Below, piece after piece: positions 1 to 9,064 of a stretch of DNA of 64,000 nt. Position 1 is the stretch's first letter; every line of letters begins with the position of its first letter. The notes beneath the pieces were generated by a model. It was not told the DNA's origin and did not search any database. It worked only from the letters and a program-made list of their open reading frames with translations. The DNA comes from JAVVEG01 sp041689205 (GTDB taxonomy: Bacteria > Pseudomonadota > Gammaproteobacteria > Pseudomonadales > Pseudohongiellaceae): positions 1-64,000 of the forward strand of contig JBDNGQ010000211.1 in assembly GCA_041689205.1 (NCBI GenBank), given 5' to 3'. The position numbers and the translations under genes are program-made.

Positions 1-45
1 AACAGGCACTTGACTAACAGGCACTTGGCCAACAGACACTTGATT
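1..45. repeat. 15-bp tandem repeat, three copies visible
   Basis: Three consecutive 15-base units lie at 1-15, 16-30 and 31-45. They share the core AACAG[GA]CACTTG and differ mainly in the last three bases. The unit is a multiple of three and lies inside a minus-strand reading frame, where it gives a pentapeptide repeat. The array may continue beyond the window, so the true copy number is unknown. Confidence 0.75.
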
Positions 46-63
46 TAATTCAGCTGCGAACAT
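1..63 (-). CDS. Start of an unrecognised gene, cut by the window edge (N-terminal 21 codons)
   Basis: An ATG at 63-61 opens a frame that runs without a stop off the left edge. It overlaps the last 14 bases of the membrane-protein gene at 50-829, and a GGGAG ribosome-binding site lies about nine bases upstream, so translational coupling is likely. The visible peptide begins MFAAELNQVSV and then repeats a five-residue unit [G/S]QVPV encoded by 15-base DNA repeats. Too little is visible to name a family. A low-complexity Gln-Val-Pro-Val tract so close to the start suggests a repetitive or extended N-terminus, but this is inference. Confidence 0.55.
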   Translation of the reverse strand, partial: MFAAELNQVSVGQVPVSQVPV

Positions 64-829
64 GTCGATTTACTCCCAGCAACACACCTTGACATAACAG
101 CAGATAAGACCAGACAAACACCGCTTCTCGCACAAACACCAGCAACCAGCCCAGCCATTGAAACAAGGGAATCCCCAGCATCGGGAGCAATTGCTGCGCC
201 AGCCACAGCCGCAAAGCATCACTGGCGGCAGCAATCTGCAATCCCATTAACAGGGTCTCACTGCGCGCCTGTTCCTGCTCAACCAAATGCCATACCGCCC
301 TCTCCAAGCTGACAGCAGTGAAGTCAGGATAACTGCGCACCATCGAGAGGTAAATCAACAAGGCAACGAGCGGTATGCCCAACCCAATCAAACTCAGACG
401 CAGACTGAATTCAGACCGGTAAAGCGGACTGACATGGTTTTTGAAAGCTTCCTGCAAGCCACTGCGCAACACTACCAGCAAAGGCGCTGCCAGCATCAAT
501 ACGATCCATATGGGTGACTGCGTGCTGCGAATCAAGACTACCATCAGCAACAGGGCCAGTATCATGGCCAGCAGCAGCTGTGACAAAATCATCAGCAGGC
601 CACCGCGCAATAAGCGCTGCAAGGGACTTTGCGCAGCAATATAAACGGTAAGAAAACTGCGTCGGCGCAGCCTTCCGCGCCATACCAGACCGCCAGCAAT
701 AGTCACGGTAACGGCCAACCAGATGGTGACCAGTACCGGATCTGCCAACAGACGACTGTAAAGATGGAAAACCCATAGCAACGCCGCCATTGCCAGCAAC
801 AACAACATATCAACTAACAGTCTGATCAT
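50..829 (-). CDS. Polytopic inner-membrane protein of unknown function
   Basis: The 259-residue product is strongly hydrophobic, with about six predicted membrane segments: two near residues 3-25 and 33-50, two at about 78-120, one near 145-165 and one near 222-250. A basic, Arg-rich cytoplasmic loop (GRLRRRS) follows the second segment. No enzyme motif was recognised. It overlaps the next gene on the same strand by 14 bases, which points to an operon running leftward out of the window. It is divergent from tapT, with about 177 bases between the two starts. Confidence 0.6.
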   Translation of the reverse strand: MIRLLVDMLLLLAMAALLWVFHLYSRLLADPVLVTIWLAVTVTIAGGLVWRGRLRRRSFLTVYIAAQSPLQRLLRGGLLMILSQLLLAMILALLLMVVLIRSTQSPIWIVLMLAAPLLVVLRSGLQEAFKNHVSPLYRSEFSLRLSLIGLGIPLVALLIYLSMVRSYPDFTAVSLERAVWHLVEQEQARSETLLMGLQIAAASDALRLWLAQQLLPMLGIPLFQWLGWLLVFVREAVFVWSYLLLCQGVLLGVNRHVRS

Positions 830-1006
830 AGCGAGGTACCGGAATCGGACGATGACTCAGAGTAGCTTAATGCCCGTTTCAATACCATTATCAGACCATT
901 GTGAGCAAACCGTAACGCCTGAACAGCATCTGCTACTGGTATGCAGCCGGGTGCCTGTCTACAATGGCCGAGCTTGCATGATTGCGATACCTGAGGAACA
1001 CCTGCG

Positions 1007-1717
1007 TTGTCTGTACCCGCTGTTCATACCAATTCCGTGCTGGCGTTGCGCACCAGAGAACTGGCTAAAGCCCTGCGTCCGTTCCGAGCACGCGGCAGCA
1101 AAGTCATCCGCTGTCAGCTCTGCCTGCTGCCAGCGGTACACTGCCTTTGCGCCGACCGGCCAGAACCATCCAGCGGCAGCGCGTTTTGTTTTTTGATGTA
1201 TACCGGCGAAGCATTCAAACCCAGTAATACCGGCAGATTGATTGCAGATATGGCCAGCGACAACCATGCGTTTGTCTGGGACCGCACGCGCCCTGACCCA
1301 GCTTTACTCGCCCTGCTGAGCGATAGCCGGTACAGCCCGATTGTGGTTTTTCCCAGACAATACGCAGAGGAGCAAAGCTGCATCGATCTTCCCTCTCAGG
1401 CACCCGGCATCGCTGCCGGCAAAAAGCCTTTGTTTGTCATGCTGGATGGAACCTGGCGTGAGGCCAAAAAAATGTTCAAAAGCCCCTGTCTGCAGAATTT
1501 TCCGGTGCTTGGAATTGAATCAGAGCAGGCTTCTGCTTATCGGCTGAGGGAAGCTGCGCATCACTATCAGTTATGCACGGCAGAGGTAGGTATTGCCATT
1601 CTCAGGCTTAATGGTGAACAGGCCGCTGCAGAAATAATGCAGACGTATTTCGAGGCTTTCCGGCGACTGTATATTGCGGGAAAACCTGCCATGCTTGAGC
1701 GTTATGGGACGGGTTAA
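1007..1717 (+). CDS. tapT: tRNA-uridine aminocarboxypropyltransferase (DTW domain, TapT/YfiP)
   Basis: DTW-domain proteins of this family transfer the 3-amino-3-carboxypropyl group of S-adenosylmethionine to uridine 47 of tRNA, giving acp3U. The protein shows the Cys cluster RCQLCLLPAVHCLCA near residues 35-50, the conserved KPSNTGRLIAD segment near 71-81, and the family signature DGTWREAKKM near residue 146. At 236 residues it matches the E. coli YfiP length. The start is a TTG at 1007, preceded by GAGGAA; no in-frame ATG occurs until well past the Cys cluster, so the TTG start is preferred. It stands alone on the plus strand, converging on the hydrolase at 1727. Confidence 0.88.
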   Translation: MSVPAVHTNSVLALRTRELAKALRPFRARGSKVIRCQLCLLPAVHCLCADRPEPSSGSAFCFLMYTGEAFKPSNTGRLIADMASDNHAFVWDRTRPDPALLALLSDSRYSPIVVFPRQYAEEQSCIDLPSQAPGIAAGKKPLFVMLDGTWREAKKMFKSPCLQNFPVLGIESEQASAYRLREAAHHYQLCTAEVGIAILRLNGEQAAAEIMQTYFEAFRRLYIAGKPAMLERYGTG

Positions 1718-1726
1718 ACGCCGCTA

Positions 1727-3019
1727 CTACGGTCTGAAGCTGAGTCCATCGCTGGAACAGTCCTGGTCCAGAAAACAGAATATCGATGTCATCATCTGCT
1801 CATAGCGAGGATTAAAGGTTGCACGCCTGAGCAGCTTACCCTCGTATCTGCCATCGTTAAGCAGACCGTGCTCACCATAGACAGTTTCAGAATCCTCAGT
1901 CAGGCACTCGTTGCGCTGAGCACTGTGTTCGCTGTAATGCAGACAATTACGATAGTTCGCATCAAAGCCATAATGAGGGTCATCCGGTGGCAACGTGATA
2001 CTGGTATGGGCGTAGCTGACCATACGGTATGCAGGATCCTCGGCATTCACTACATTCAAACCTGAACAAACATTTGCTGGTTTATTGTCGCTCGCCTCAG
2101 CCTGATACCAGATCATGCTGCGATTGACAGGATTGGTTTTAGCGCAGAAAAATTCACGCGCCGCCTCTGCATCAATGGTTTCATCATCACCGCTGACCGC
2201 CATGAACACAGGCATCTGCAAGGGTGTTTTAACTGTTACGCTCAAGCCATGCGTGAGTTGGTAGAATTCAGCGGCAGCATTGACAGAAAAAGACTCAAAT
2301 TTTGCCGCATCGGCATCAGCTTCAACATTAAGCCAGCGTTTTACATATCTCAGCCAGGGAGCCAATGCTGCGCCCTCACTGCTGGCCTTCAACGCTGGCG
2401 ACAGCATGATCAGACCAGCAATTAACTCATCATCCGGATGGCTGCTGACATAATCCAAGGACAAGGAAGAACCGGTTGAATAACCCACCAGATACAATTC
2501 ATCGACCAGACTGCGAAAACTTTCAATGCCAAACACTGTGGTTGTCTGCCACTGTTCATACTTCATTGCCAGCGTATCACCGGGTAAGGTGCCATGACCG
2601 GGCAGTAACAGCCCACGCAACAGCGCACATGGATACTGCTGCGCCAACGAATTGGCCATTGTTCTAAGCATATACGGGGAGTCAGTCAGACCATGCAGCA
2701 GCAGAAATCCGATTTTGTTCTGGCTTTCCGCTGTATTACAACGCACGGCGTCAGCATCAATCTGATAAGGAGCGCGCATCTGCACGACGGTCTCCAGTGC
2801 ATAGCCACCCGTAAAAGGGCTTGAACCATTGCTGTACACCAATTGTAAAGCGTTGCTGATGCGACTGGTATTTTCGACAATATAATGTGCGAAGCTGTCT
2901 TCCGGTTCAGGGATGTAGGCAGGAAATCCAGAGGCTTTGAGGCGATCCTCAGGACCTGCATAAATAAAGAAGGCAAACAGAAGTGCAACTATAACAGTCA
3001 GAGTGTTAATGAATTTCAT
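1727..3019 (-). CDS. Exported alpha/beta hydrolase
   Basis: The product has an alpha/beta-hydrolase fold: an oxyanion-hole LLLHGLTDSP segment, a nucleophile elbow GYSTGSSL with the catalytic Ser, and a later GDDE region where the acid residue is expected. From the ATG at 3019 it begins MKFINTLTVIVALLFAFF, a good signal peptide or membrane anchor; an upstream in-frame ATG at 3049 would add ten basic residues and lacks a ribosome-binding site. Several Cys residues near the C-terminus suit a periplasmic protein. It lies 52 bases downstream of der and may be its last co-transcribed partner. The substrate is unknown; lipase or esterase activity is only inferred. Confidence 0.72.
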   Translation of the reverse strand: MKFINTLTVIVALLFAFFIYAGPEDRLKASGFPAYIPEPEDSFAHYIVENTSRISNALQLVYSNGSSPFTGGYALETVVQMRAPYQIDADAVRCNTAESQNKIGFLLLHGLTDSPYMLRTMANSLAQQYPCALLRGLLLPGHGTLPGDTLAMKYEQWQTTTVFGIESFRSLVDELYLVGYSTGSSLSLDYVSSHPDDELIAGLIMLSPALKASSEGAALAPWLRYVKRWLNVEADADAAKFESFSVNAAAEFYQLTHGLSVTVKTPLQMPVFMAVSGDDETIDAEAAREFFCAKTNPVNRSMIWYQAEASDNKPANVCSGLNVVNAEDPAYRMVSYAHTSITLPPDDPHYGFDANYRNCLHYSEHSAQRNECLTEDSETVYGEHGLLNDGRYEGKLLRRATFNPRYEQMMTSIFCFLDQDCSSDGLSFRP

Positions 3020-3071
3020 AGCGGCGAAACACCTTCTTCTGATGTCCATCGGGAAAATCTTTTAAGCAGTA

Positions 3072-4469
3072 CTATTTTCTGTCCGGCGTCTTCCGGTTTT
3101 TTACGATACGCCTTTTTTGTGCAACCTGCTGCTGGGTCAACCCTAGTTCATGACGGATAAAGGGATTCTCATCACTGCGCAGCTCAATCCGAATAGGTGT
3201 GCCTTCAAGATCCAGCGCTTTACGAAAGGTTTTTTCCAGATAACGCCGGTAACTGTCTGGCACTTTATCGGTCTGTTTACCATGGATAACTATAACGGGT
3301 GGATTCTGTCCGCCAGCATGGGCATATCTTAACTTGATGCGGCGTCCATTAAAAATAGGCGGGGCATGATCCAGGACGGCATCCTGCAAGGTCAGTGTCA
3401 GCACATTAGTGGTGAGCACTTTCTTCGCGGAGTCATAAGCCTTATGAATCGATTTATACAAATCGCCGACGCCGGTTCCGTGCAGGGCAGAAATGAAATG
3501 TATTGCGGCAAAATCAACGAAGGCAAAGCGTCGTCTGATTTCGCTCCTGGCACGATCTTTCTGTTCCTCATCCATGCCGTCCCATTTGTTCAGCGCTATT
3601 ACCAGGGCACGACCGGCATCCAGAGCATAGCCCAGCAGATGCAGATCCTGTTCCACAATACCCAGTCTTGCATCAATCACCAAAACGACGACATTTGCAT
3701 CCTGAATCGCCTGCAGTGATTTAACCACCGAGAATTTCTCGACTGTTTCGGTGGTCTTACCGCGTTTGCGAATACCGGCGGTATCAATCAGCGTGTAGTG
3801 CTGGCCGTGCCGCTCGAAGGGAATATAGACACTGTCTCGCGTAGTGCCGGGTTCGTCGTAAACCACTACCCGGTCCTCTCCCAGCATTCGGTTTACCAGC
3901 GTCGACTTGCCCACATTAGGACGACCGGAAATAGCGATGCGGATACCTTCATTACTGAACCCGCGAGGCTCGTCATCTAACGGAAAGCCTTTCAAAACAT
4001 CGTCGATAAGCTTTTTAACGCCTCGTCCCTGACTGGCGGTAATCGGAAATATCCGCTCCAGCCCGAGTCCGTAGAAATCGCCCATCGCGATATCTTCATC
4101 AATTCCATCAACTTTGTTGACGGCCAGCCAGATATTTTTTTCCTGTTTGCGCAAATGCTGCAATATCTTAGTATCGCCTGGCGACAGACCGGCTTTACCA
4201 TCTACCAGCAGCAGCACTGCATCGGCCTCCTCAATTGCCAGCAGCGACTGTGAAGCCATTTTGAAGTCGATACCTTCCTCACCACCAGCCAGTCCACCGG
4301 TATCAATGACAATAAAAGGTCGTTCAGCGATTTTACCTTCGCCATACTGGCGATCACGCGTCAAGCCTGGCATATCCGCGACCAGCGCATCGCGGCTGCG
4401 TGTCAGACGATTGAATAGCGTAGATTTGCCCACGTTGGGACGACCAACCAGAGCCAGTACCGGTCTCAT
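3072..4469 (-). CDS. der: Ribosome-assembly GTPase Der (EngA)
   Basis: Der is a double GTPase needed for maturation of the 50S ribosomal subunit. Two complete G domains in tandem are visible. Each begins with the P-loop GRPNVGKST (near residues 8 and 183), followed by DTGG or DTAG switch motifs and an NKVD or NKWD specificity motif, then a KH-like C-terminal domain rich in basic residues. The 465-residue length is normal. It follows bamB on the same strand after about 72 bases, the usual gammaproteobacterial order. Confidence 0.97.
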   Translation of the reverse strand: MRPVLALVGRPNVGKSTLFNRLTRSRDALVADMPGLTRDRQYGEGKIAERPFIVIDTGGLAGGEEGIDFKMASQSLLAIEEADAVLLLVDGKAGLSPGDTKILQHLRKQEKNIWLAVNKVDGIDEDIAMGDFYGLGLERIFPITASQGRGVKKLIDDVLKGFPLDDEPRGFSNEGIRIAISGRPNVGKSTLVNRMLGEDRVVVYDEPGTTRDSVYIPFERHGQHYTLIDTAGIRKRGKTTETVEKFSVVKSLQAIQDANVVVLVIDARLGIVEQDLHLLGYALDAGRALVIALNKWDGMDEEQKDRARSEIRRRFAFVDFAAIHFISALHGTGVGDLYKSIHKAYDSAKKVLTTNVLTLTLQDAVLDHAPPIFNGRRIKLRYAHAGGQNPPVIVIHGKQTDKVPDSYRRYLEKTFRKALDLEGTPIRIELRSDENPFIRHELGLTQQQVAQKRRIVKNRKTPDRK

Positions 4470-4541
4470 AGGATTACCATAATTTTTGCGGGAACAAGCG
4501 CTGCAGCTGCAGCATTAAGTGAGTGTGTCAGCTCGGGTTTT

Positions 4542-5756
4542 TCAGCGCAGTGAGAGCGCACTGAGCTTGCCGCTGTTACCGAAGACATAAAGCGTATCCG
4601 AATCAGCAAGCAGATTGGATCTGATGCCCTTTCCATCCGCTTTGGTACGACCGACAAAACGACCATCAATCTGTGAAAGCAAATGCACATAACCTTCAAA
4701 ATCACCAACTGCAATATAATTACCAAAAGTCCGGGGAGCGGTTAGCTGACGCAGACGCAGTTGCTCATTTTCCCAGGCTATCTGATCGGTATTATTACGG
4801 ATAGCAATAACATGGCTGCGGTCACTGACCACATATATATTGCCAAAGCCGGTTTCCAGTCCGTGGTAGCTGGAACCTTCCTTGCCCCAGATTATACGAC
4901 CTGACTGTAAATCAAAACCCATCAGATTGCCCTGATAACTGGATGCAAACACCGTGCTGCCAGACAGCAGCAGGTCACCATCCACGTCGATCACGCGCTC
5001 AATATCGTAGCGACCCTGCGGCACAGCCACGCGCTCTTCCCAGAGCATGAAACCGTTACTGGTATCAATTGCTGCAATCATGCCATTACTGAAACCAGCG
5101 ACAACTGTATTACCCGCCAGCAGGGGGCGGCCACTGCCACGCAGCGTTAACGCGGGGACTGTACTCTCATAAATCCAACGTCGCTCACCAGAGGCAGCTT
5201 CGAACGCTATCAGTTTTCCGTCAACAGTCTGTGCAACTACCACCCGACCATCAGTCTGCGGTGCGGCCAGCACTTCACTGCTGACGCCCACATTCCACAA
5301 TTCCTCGCCAGTGCTTTGTTCAAGTGCAACGACGCGGGCATTTCGCGTACCAAACAGAACCAGACCATTAGCCGCACCAACACCACCAGTAATAACCTGG
5401 TCGGTGCGCACGCGCCACAGGACCTTGCCACTGGCTTTTTCAATTGACATCACCGTGCCATCTGCACTGGCGGCGTAGATGTTTGCCCCGTCGAGGGCCG
5501 GCGTCAATTTGTTATGACGATCTCCCTGGCCGTCACCGACGCTGACACTCCACTTCTGGTTTAAGCGGACTTCCTCAGAGAAATCCTGCAACTCGGTGGG
5601 TTGTTCAGAGGTGTCAGCTGAAAAGAAATCGAGCATTCCGCAGGCGGTAAGGGACAAAGCCAACAGGGCAGTCAAAACGCTCCTGCATATGCCCTGTACC
5701 AGCACAGATTTTCTACTGCGAATCAGTGTGTCTTGCGTTGCCGAAATTGTGCTCAT
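4542..5756 (-). CDS. bamB: Outer-membrane assembly lipoprotein BamB
   Basis: BamB is a lipoprotein of the BAM complex that inserts beta-barrel proteins into the outer membrane. The 404-residue product has a long basic N-terminus followed by the lipobox LTAC near residue 39, then repeated PQQ-like beta-propeller blades with recurring G-x-V-L-W and A-x-D-G elements. It lies between yfgM and der, its standard place. The start at 5756 gives a longer n-region than usual; a later start inside the signal peptide is possible but was not preferred. Confidence 0.95.
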   Translation of the reverse strand: MSTISATQDTLIRSRKSVLVQGICRSVLTALLALSLTACGMLDFFSADTSEQPTELQDFSEEVRLNQKWSVSVGDGQGDRHNKLTPALDGANIYAASADGTVMSIEKASGKVLWRVRTDQVITGGVGAANGLVLFGTRNARVVALEQSTGEELWNVGVSSEVLAAPQTDGRVVVAQTVDGKLIAFEAASGERRWIYESTVPALTLRGSGRPLLAGNTVVAGFSNGMIAAIDTSNGFMLWEERVAVPQGRYDIERVIDVDGDLLLSGSTVFASSYQGNLMGFDLQSGRIIWGKEGSSYHGLETGFGNIYVVSDRSHVIAIRNNTDQIAWENEQLRLRQLTAPRTFGNYIAVGDFEGYVHLLSQIDGRFVGRTKADGKGIRSNLLADSDTLYVFGNSGKLSALSLR

Positions 5757-5770
5757 TCCAAAATCCTGAC

Positions 5771-6439
5771 TTAACTGCCAACCGGCAGATTATTAAGTTT
5801 CATCTGCAGAGCCGGGCTGCCTGCGTCTAATTGCGCAGCTTCCTGCCAGGCGGTCTGTGCTTCGCTTGTCTGCCCCTGTGACATATAAATGTCACCACGC
5901 AATTCTGCAAATTCCGCAGCAAACCCTTTAGGATCAACAGTTGCGATTAACTCCAGCGCCTGCTCTGCTTCACCTTTGGCAAATAATACCCGGGCCAGAC
6001 GCAGTTGCGCGGCAATCACCAATGACTCATCAGTCTTGTTGAAAAAGCCGCCCTGTTGATTGTCCAGCACCCAGCGCAATTCCTGCTCGGCAGTATCCAG
6101 ATCATTGGCATCAACTGCCATGCTGGCGCCAAACAGAGCGGCATACAGAGCATAGACGCTGTCATCATGCTCAGCTTTCAGATTCTGTATCAGGCTGCGT
6201 GCCTGAGTACTGTCTTCTTCGTCAATTGCGGCGCCTGGCCGAGTTGCCGCCAGTGTGGTCAGCTGTTCATAGAGCGCTGAGGCCTCAGCGGCAGTTCGTA
6301 TGCCTGCACTCTGCCACTGCTGCCAGCCCAGATACAGCGCAGCTGCTGCGACCAGCCCAATAGCCAGTGATTTACCAGTTTCGTTCCACCACTTCTTGAG
6401 GGCGTCAATGGATTCTTCTTCTTCTGTACTGAGTGCCAC
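5771..6439 (-). CDS. yfgM: Membrane-anchored TPR protein YfgM (SecYEG-associated)
   Basis: YfgM is a single-pass inner-membrane protein with periplasmic tetratricopeptide repeats that associates with SecYEG and the chaperone PpiD. The sequence shows the conserved TEEEESIDALKKWW cytosolic head, a membrane segment SLAIGLVAAAALYLGW and a helical TPR region. The frame stays open to an ATG at 6463, but a GTG at 6439 with AGCAGGAG six bases upstream gives the family-typical N-terminus, so it is preferred. It is followed 14 bases later by bamB. Confidence 0.9.
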   Translation of the reverse strand: MALSTEEEESIDALKKWWNETGKSLAIGLVAAAALYLGWQQWQSAGIRTAAEASALYEQLTTLAATRPGAAIDEEDSTQARSLIQNLKAEHDDSVYALYAALFGASMAVDANDLDTAEQELRWVLDNQQGGFFNKTDESLVIAAQLRLARVLFAKGEAEQALELIATVDPKGFAAEFAELRGDIYMSQGQTSEAQTAWQEAAQLDAGSPALQMKLNNLPVGS

Positions 6440-6545
6440 AACCAACTCCTGCTTCAAGATCAAACGCTGAGAAATTTCTTAATTCTATCTGTCCGGACAC
6501 CACTTTAAAGCCGACGAGGCATCCTGAATGAGCACCCTGTTTATG

Positions 6546-7874
6546 TCAAGCCGGTTGCTCATCCGCCATCAATTGACCGAGAACCTGCGCCAGAGTATTC
6601 ACCTGAACACTCCATGATTCACCCGAATCATCTAATTTACGAATTTTTACCGTCGCTGGCAGTTCAACTGGCTCAGCTGCACGCTTTGTATTATCAATGC
6701 TGTCGTCATTTCCCAGCAGCACTGCAAAACGGGCTCCGCTGCTGTAGGCTTTTTTCAGCTGACTGTTATATTTGCCGCCACCGCAATGCCCTGTTACGCG
6801 CCAGTCAGGATACTGCTGCCGCAGTCGCTCTGCTATTTCCAGACTCTGGGCAGCCATGTCTGCGCCTGTAGCCACAATATAGATATCCATATTGCCGCTC
6901 GCTGTTGCAGGGGTTGCCGCTGCTTCCTGCATCAACAGCACCAGTCTTTCCAGACCAAAGGCGAAACCCACCGCCGGTGTTGCTCTGCCGCCCAACTGGG
7001 AGACCAGCGAGTCGTAACGTCCGCCCGCACAAACAGTGCCCTGGGCGCCGAGCGAATCAGTGACCCATTCAAATACAGCGTTATTGTAATAATCCAGCCC
7101 GCGCACCAGACGCGGATTCTCAGTAAACTTAATGCCAGCGCTGCACAGCAAACGCTTCAGTTGCTCATAATGCAGACGAGTTTCAGCGCCGACAAAATCC
7201 GACAGTACCGGAGCGTCCGTCAGCAAGGCCTGGGTGGAGGGTACTTTGCTGTCCAGAATACGCAAGGGATTGGACTGCAGGCGACGTTGACTATCTGCAT
7301 CCAGTTCGCTCTGATGAGTACTGAGGAATTCTACCAGGGCGCTGCCAAATTCACGTCGGTCCTGCGCTGTGCCAATATTATTGATTTCCAGATGCACATG
7401 CTCACTGATACCAAGTTGCCGCCACAGCGCGGCTGATAATACGATAATCTCGGCATCGATATCCGGTCCGACCATTCCATAGGCTTCAACACCGACCTGA
7501 TGAAATTGTCGATAACGTCCTTTCTGTGGACGTTCATGACGAAACATCGGCCCTTTGTACCAGACTCTTTGCTGTTGGTTATATAACAGGCCATGTTCTT
7601 CAGCGGCCCTTACACAGCCCGCCGTGCCTTCAGGCCGCAGGCTTAACTGATCACCATTGCGGTCAACAAAGGTGTACATCTCTTTTTCGACAATATCAGT
7701 CACTGCACCGATGGAGCGGGTGAACAGCTCTGTCTGTTCCAGAATTGGAAAACGGATCTCACGGTATCCATACCGTTGCACCACTTGCTGAGCTGTGCTC
7801 TCGACAAACTGCCACAGCGGTGTCACATCCGGCAGAATGTCGTTCATACCGCGTATTGCCTGGATCTTTGCCAT
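6546..7874 (-). CDS. hisS: Histidyl-tRNA synthetase
   Basis: HisRS charges tRNA-His. The protein begins MAKIQAIRGMNDILPD, the standard family N-terminus. It has class II motif 2 (RPEGTAGCVRA, then the FRHERPQKGR region), the histidine-specific VRGLDYYNNAVFEW segment, and a C-terminal anticodon-binding domain. The frame is open to a TTG at 7922, but the ATG at 7874 gives the conserved start and 442 residues. It sits between ispG and yfgM as in Pseudomonas. Confidence 0.96.
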   Translation of the reverse strand: MAKIQAIRGMNDILPDVTPLWQFVESTAQQVVQRYGYREIRFPILEQTELFTRSIGAVTDIVEKEMYTFVDRNGDQLSLRPEGTAGCVRAAEEHGLLYNQQQRVWYKGPMFRHERPQKGRYRQFHQVGVEAYGMVGPDIDAEIIVLSAALWRQLGISEHVHLEINNIGTAQDRREFGSALVEFLSTHQSELDADSQRRLQSNPLRILDSKVPSTQALLTDAPVLSDFVGAETRLHYEQLKRLLCSAGIKFTENPRLVRGLDYYNNAVFEWVTDSLGAQGTVCAGGRYDSLVSQLGGRATPAVGFAFGLERLVLLMQEAAATPATASGNMDIYIVATGADMAAQSLEIAERLRQQYPDWRVTGHCGGGKYNSQLKKAYSSGARFAVLLGNDDSIDNTKRAAEPVELPATVKIRKLDDSGESWSVQVNTLAQVLGQLMADEQPA

Positions 7875-7935
7875 ATTCTTTGTTATTCGCTGATTCTTTG
7901 GAGTGAGAGTGAGACTGGGCAAATTTCAGACAGTC

Positions 7936-9060
7936 TCAGTCATGGGCAATCAGGTCGCGCGCACGGGCGGCATCCTTCAAATTCTTTTCGGCAACTCTGG
8001 CACGTACCATCGCCTCTAGCTCATCAACCAGATTAGCATTATCGATTTTATGATGAGGCTTACCTTCAACATAAACCAGATTACTGGGACTGGCGCCGGT
8101 AAGACCGATTTCCGCAAATTTTGCCTCACCCGGGCCATTAACGATACAGCCGATGACTGCGACATCAATCGCTGTACTGATGTCTTCCAGGCGGACTTCA
8201 AGCTGATTTACTACTGAGATCACATCGAAATTCTGACGTGAGCAGCTTGGACACGCGACCAGATTCACCCCTTTACTGCGTAAGCCCAGACTTTTAAGAA
8301 TATCGAAACCAACTTTGATTTCCTCCACCGGATCGGCCGCCAGCGAGATACGAATGGTATCGCCGATACCTTCCATCAACAAAGCACCGATACCTATTGC
8401 TGATTTAACAGTTCCTGAGCGCAACCCGCCCGCTTCGGTTATTCCAAGGTGGAAAGGTTGATCAGTCTGCGTAGCCAACTGGCGGTAAGCTGACAATGTC
8501 ATAAAAATTTCAGAGGCTTTCAGGCTGATTTTGAAGTTCTGAAAATTAAGCCGATCAAGGATATCAATCTGGGTAAGCGCAGACTCGACCATCGCCTCGG
8601 CGCTGGGTTCTGCATATTTGCGCAATAGCACTTTGCCCAGTGATCCGGCGTTTACCCCAATACGCAGTGGTATGCCTTTGTCTTTAGCAGCATCGATAAC
8701 CGCACGAATCTTCTTTTCACTACCGATATTGCCAGGATTTATGCGCAGACAATCAACCCCGTATTCCGCGACCTTCAAGGCAATCTTGTAATCAAAATGA
8801 ATATCCGCCACCAATGGCACGCTCACCTGGCTTCTTATCTTACGGAATGCCTCTGCGGCGTCCAGGGAAGGGACTGAAACACGCACAATATCCGCCCCGG
8901 CATTTGCCAGCCGCGCTATCTGCGCAACAGTTGCTACCACATCACAGGTTTCAGTATTAGTCATACTCTGCACGGAAATTGGCGCGCCTCCCCCCACGGG
9001 GACATTACCCACCATTATTCGGCGACTCTTTCGAGCTGTGATCGGGGAACCTGTCTGCAT
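7936..9060 (-). CDS. ispG: 4-hydroxy-3-methylbut-2-enyl diphosphate synthase (IspG/GcpE)
   Basis: IspG is the Fe-S enzyme of the MEP isoprenoid pathway that converts MEcPP to HMBPP. The 374-residue protein has the N-terminal barrel with PISVQSMTNT, the Cys ligands in CPSCSRQNFDV and the third ligand in CIVNGPGEAK. The following MEP step, ispH, is also in this window at 53340. ispG lies four bases after rodZ on the same strand, so the two are co-transcribed. Confidence 0.97.
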   Translation of the reverse strand: MQTGSPITARKSRRIMVGNVPVGGGAPISVQSMTNTETCDVVATVAQIARLANAGADIVRVSVPSLDAAEAFRKIRSQVSVPLVADIHFDYKIALKVAEYGVDCLRINPGNIGSEKKIRAVIDAAKDKGIPLRIGVNAGSLGKVLLRKYAEPSAEAMVESALTQIDILDRLNFQNFKISLKASEIFMTLSAYRQLATQTDQPFHLGITEAGGLRSGTVKSAIGIGALLMEGIGDTIRISLAADPVEEIKVGFDILKSLGLRSKGVNLVACPSCSRQNFDVISVVNQLEVRLEDISTAIDVAVIGCIVNGPGEAKFAEIGLTGASPSNLVYVEGKPHHKIDNANLVDELEAMVRARVAEKNLKDAARARDLIAHD

Positions 9061-9064
9061 AATT

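Noticed and set aside
852..1196. A 114-codon plus-strand frame overlapping the start of tapT
   Set aside because: It overlaps most of the Cys-cluster region of tapT in another frame, has a biased Cys/Pro/Ala composition and no recognisable domain. The tapT frame explains this DNA fully.
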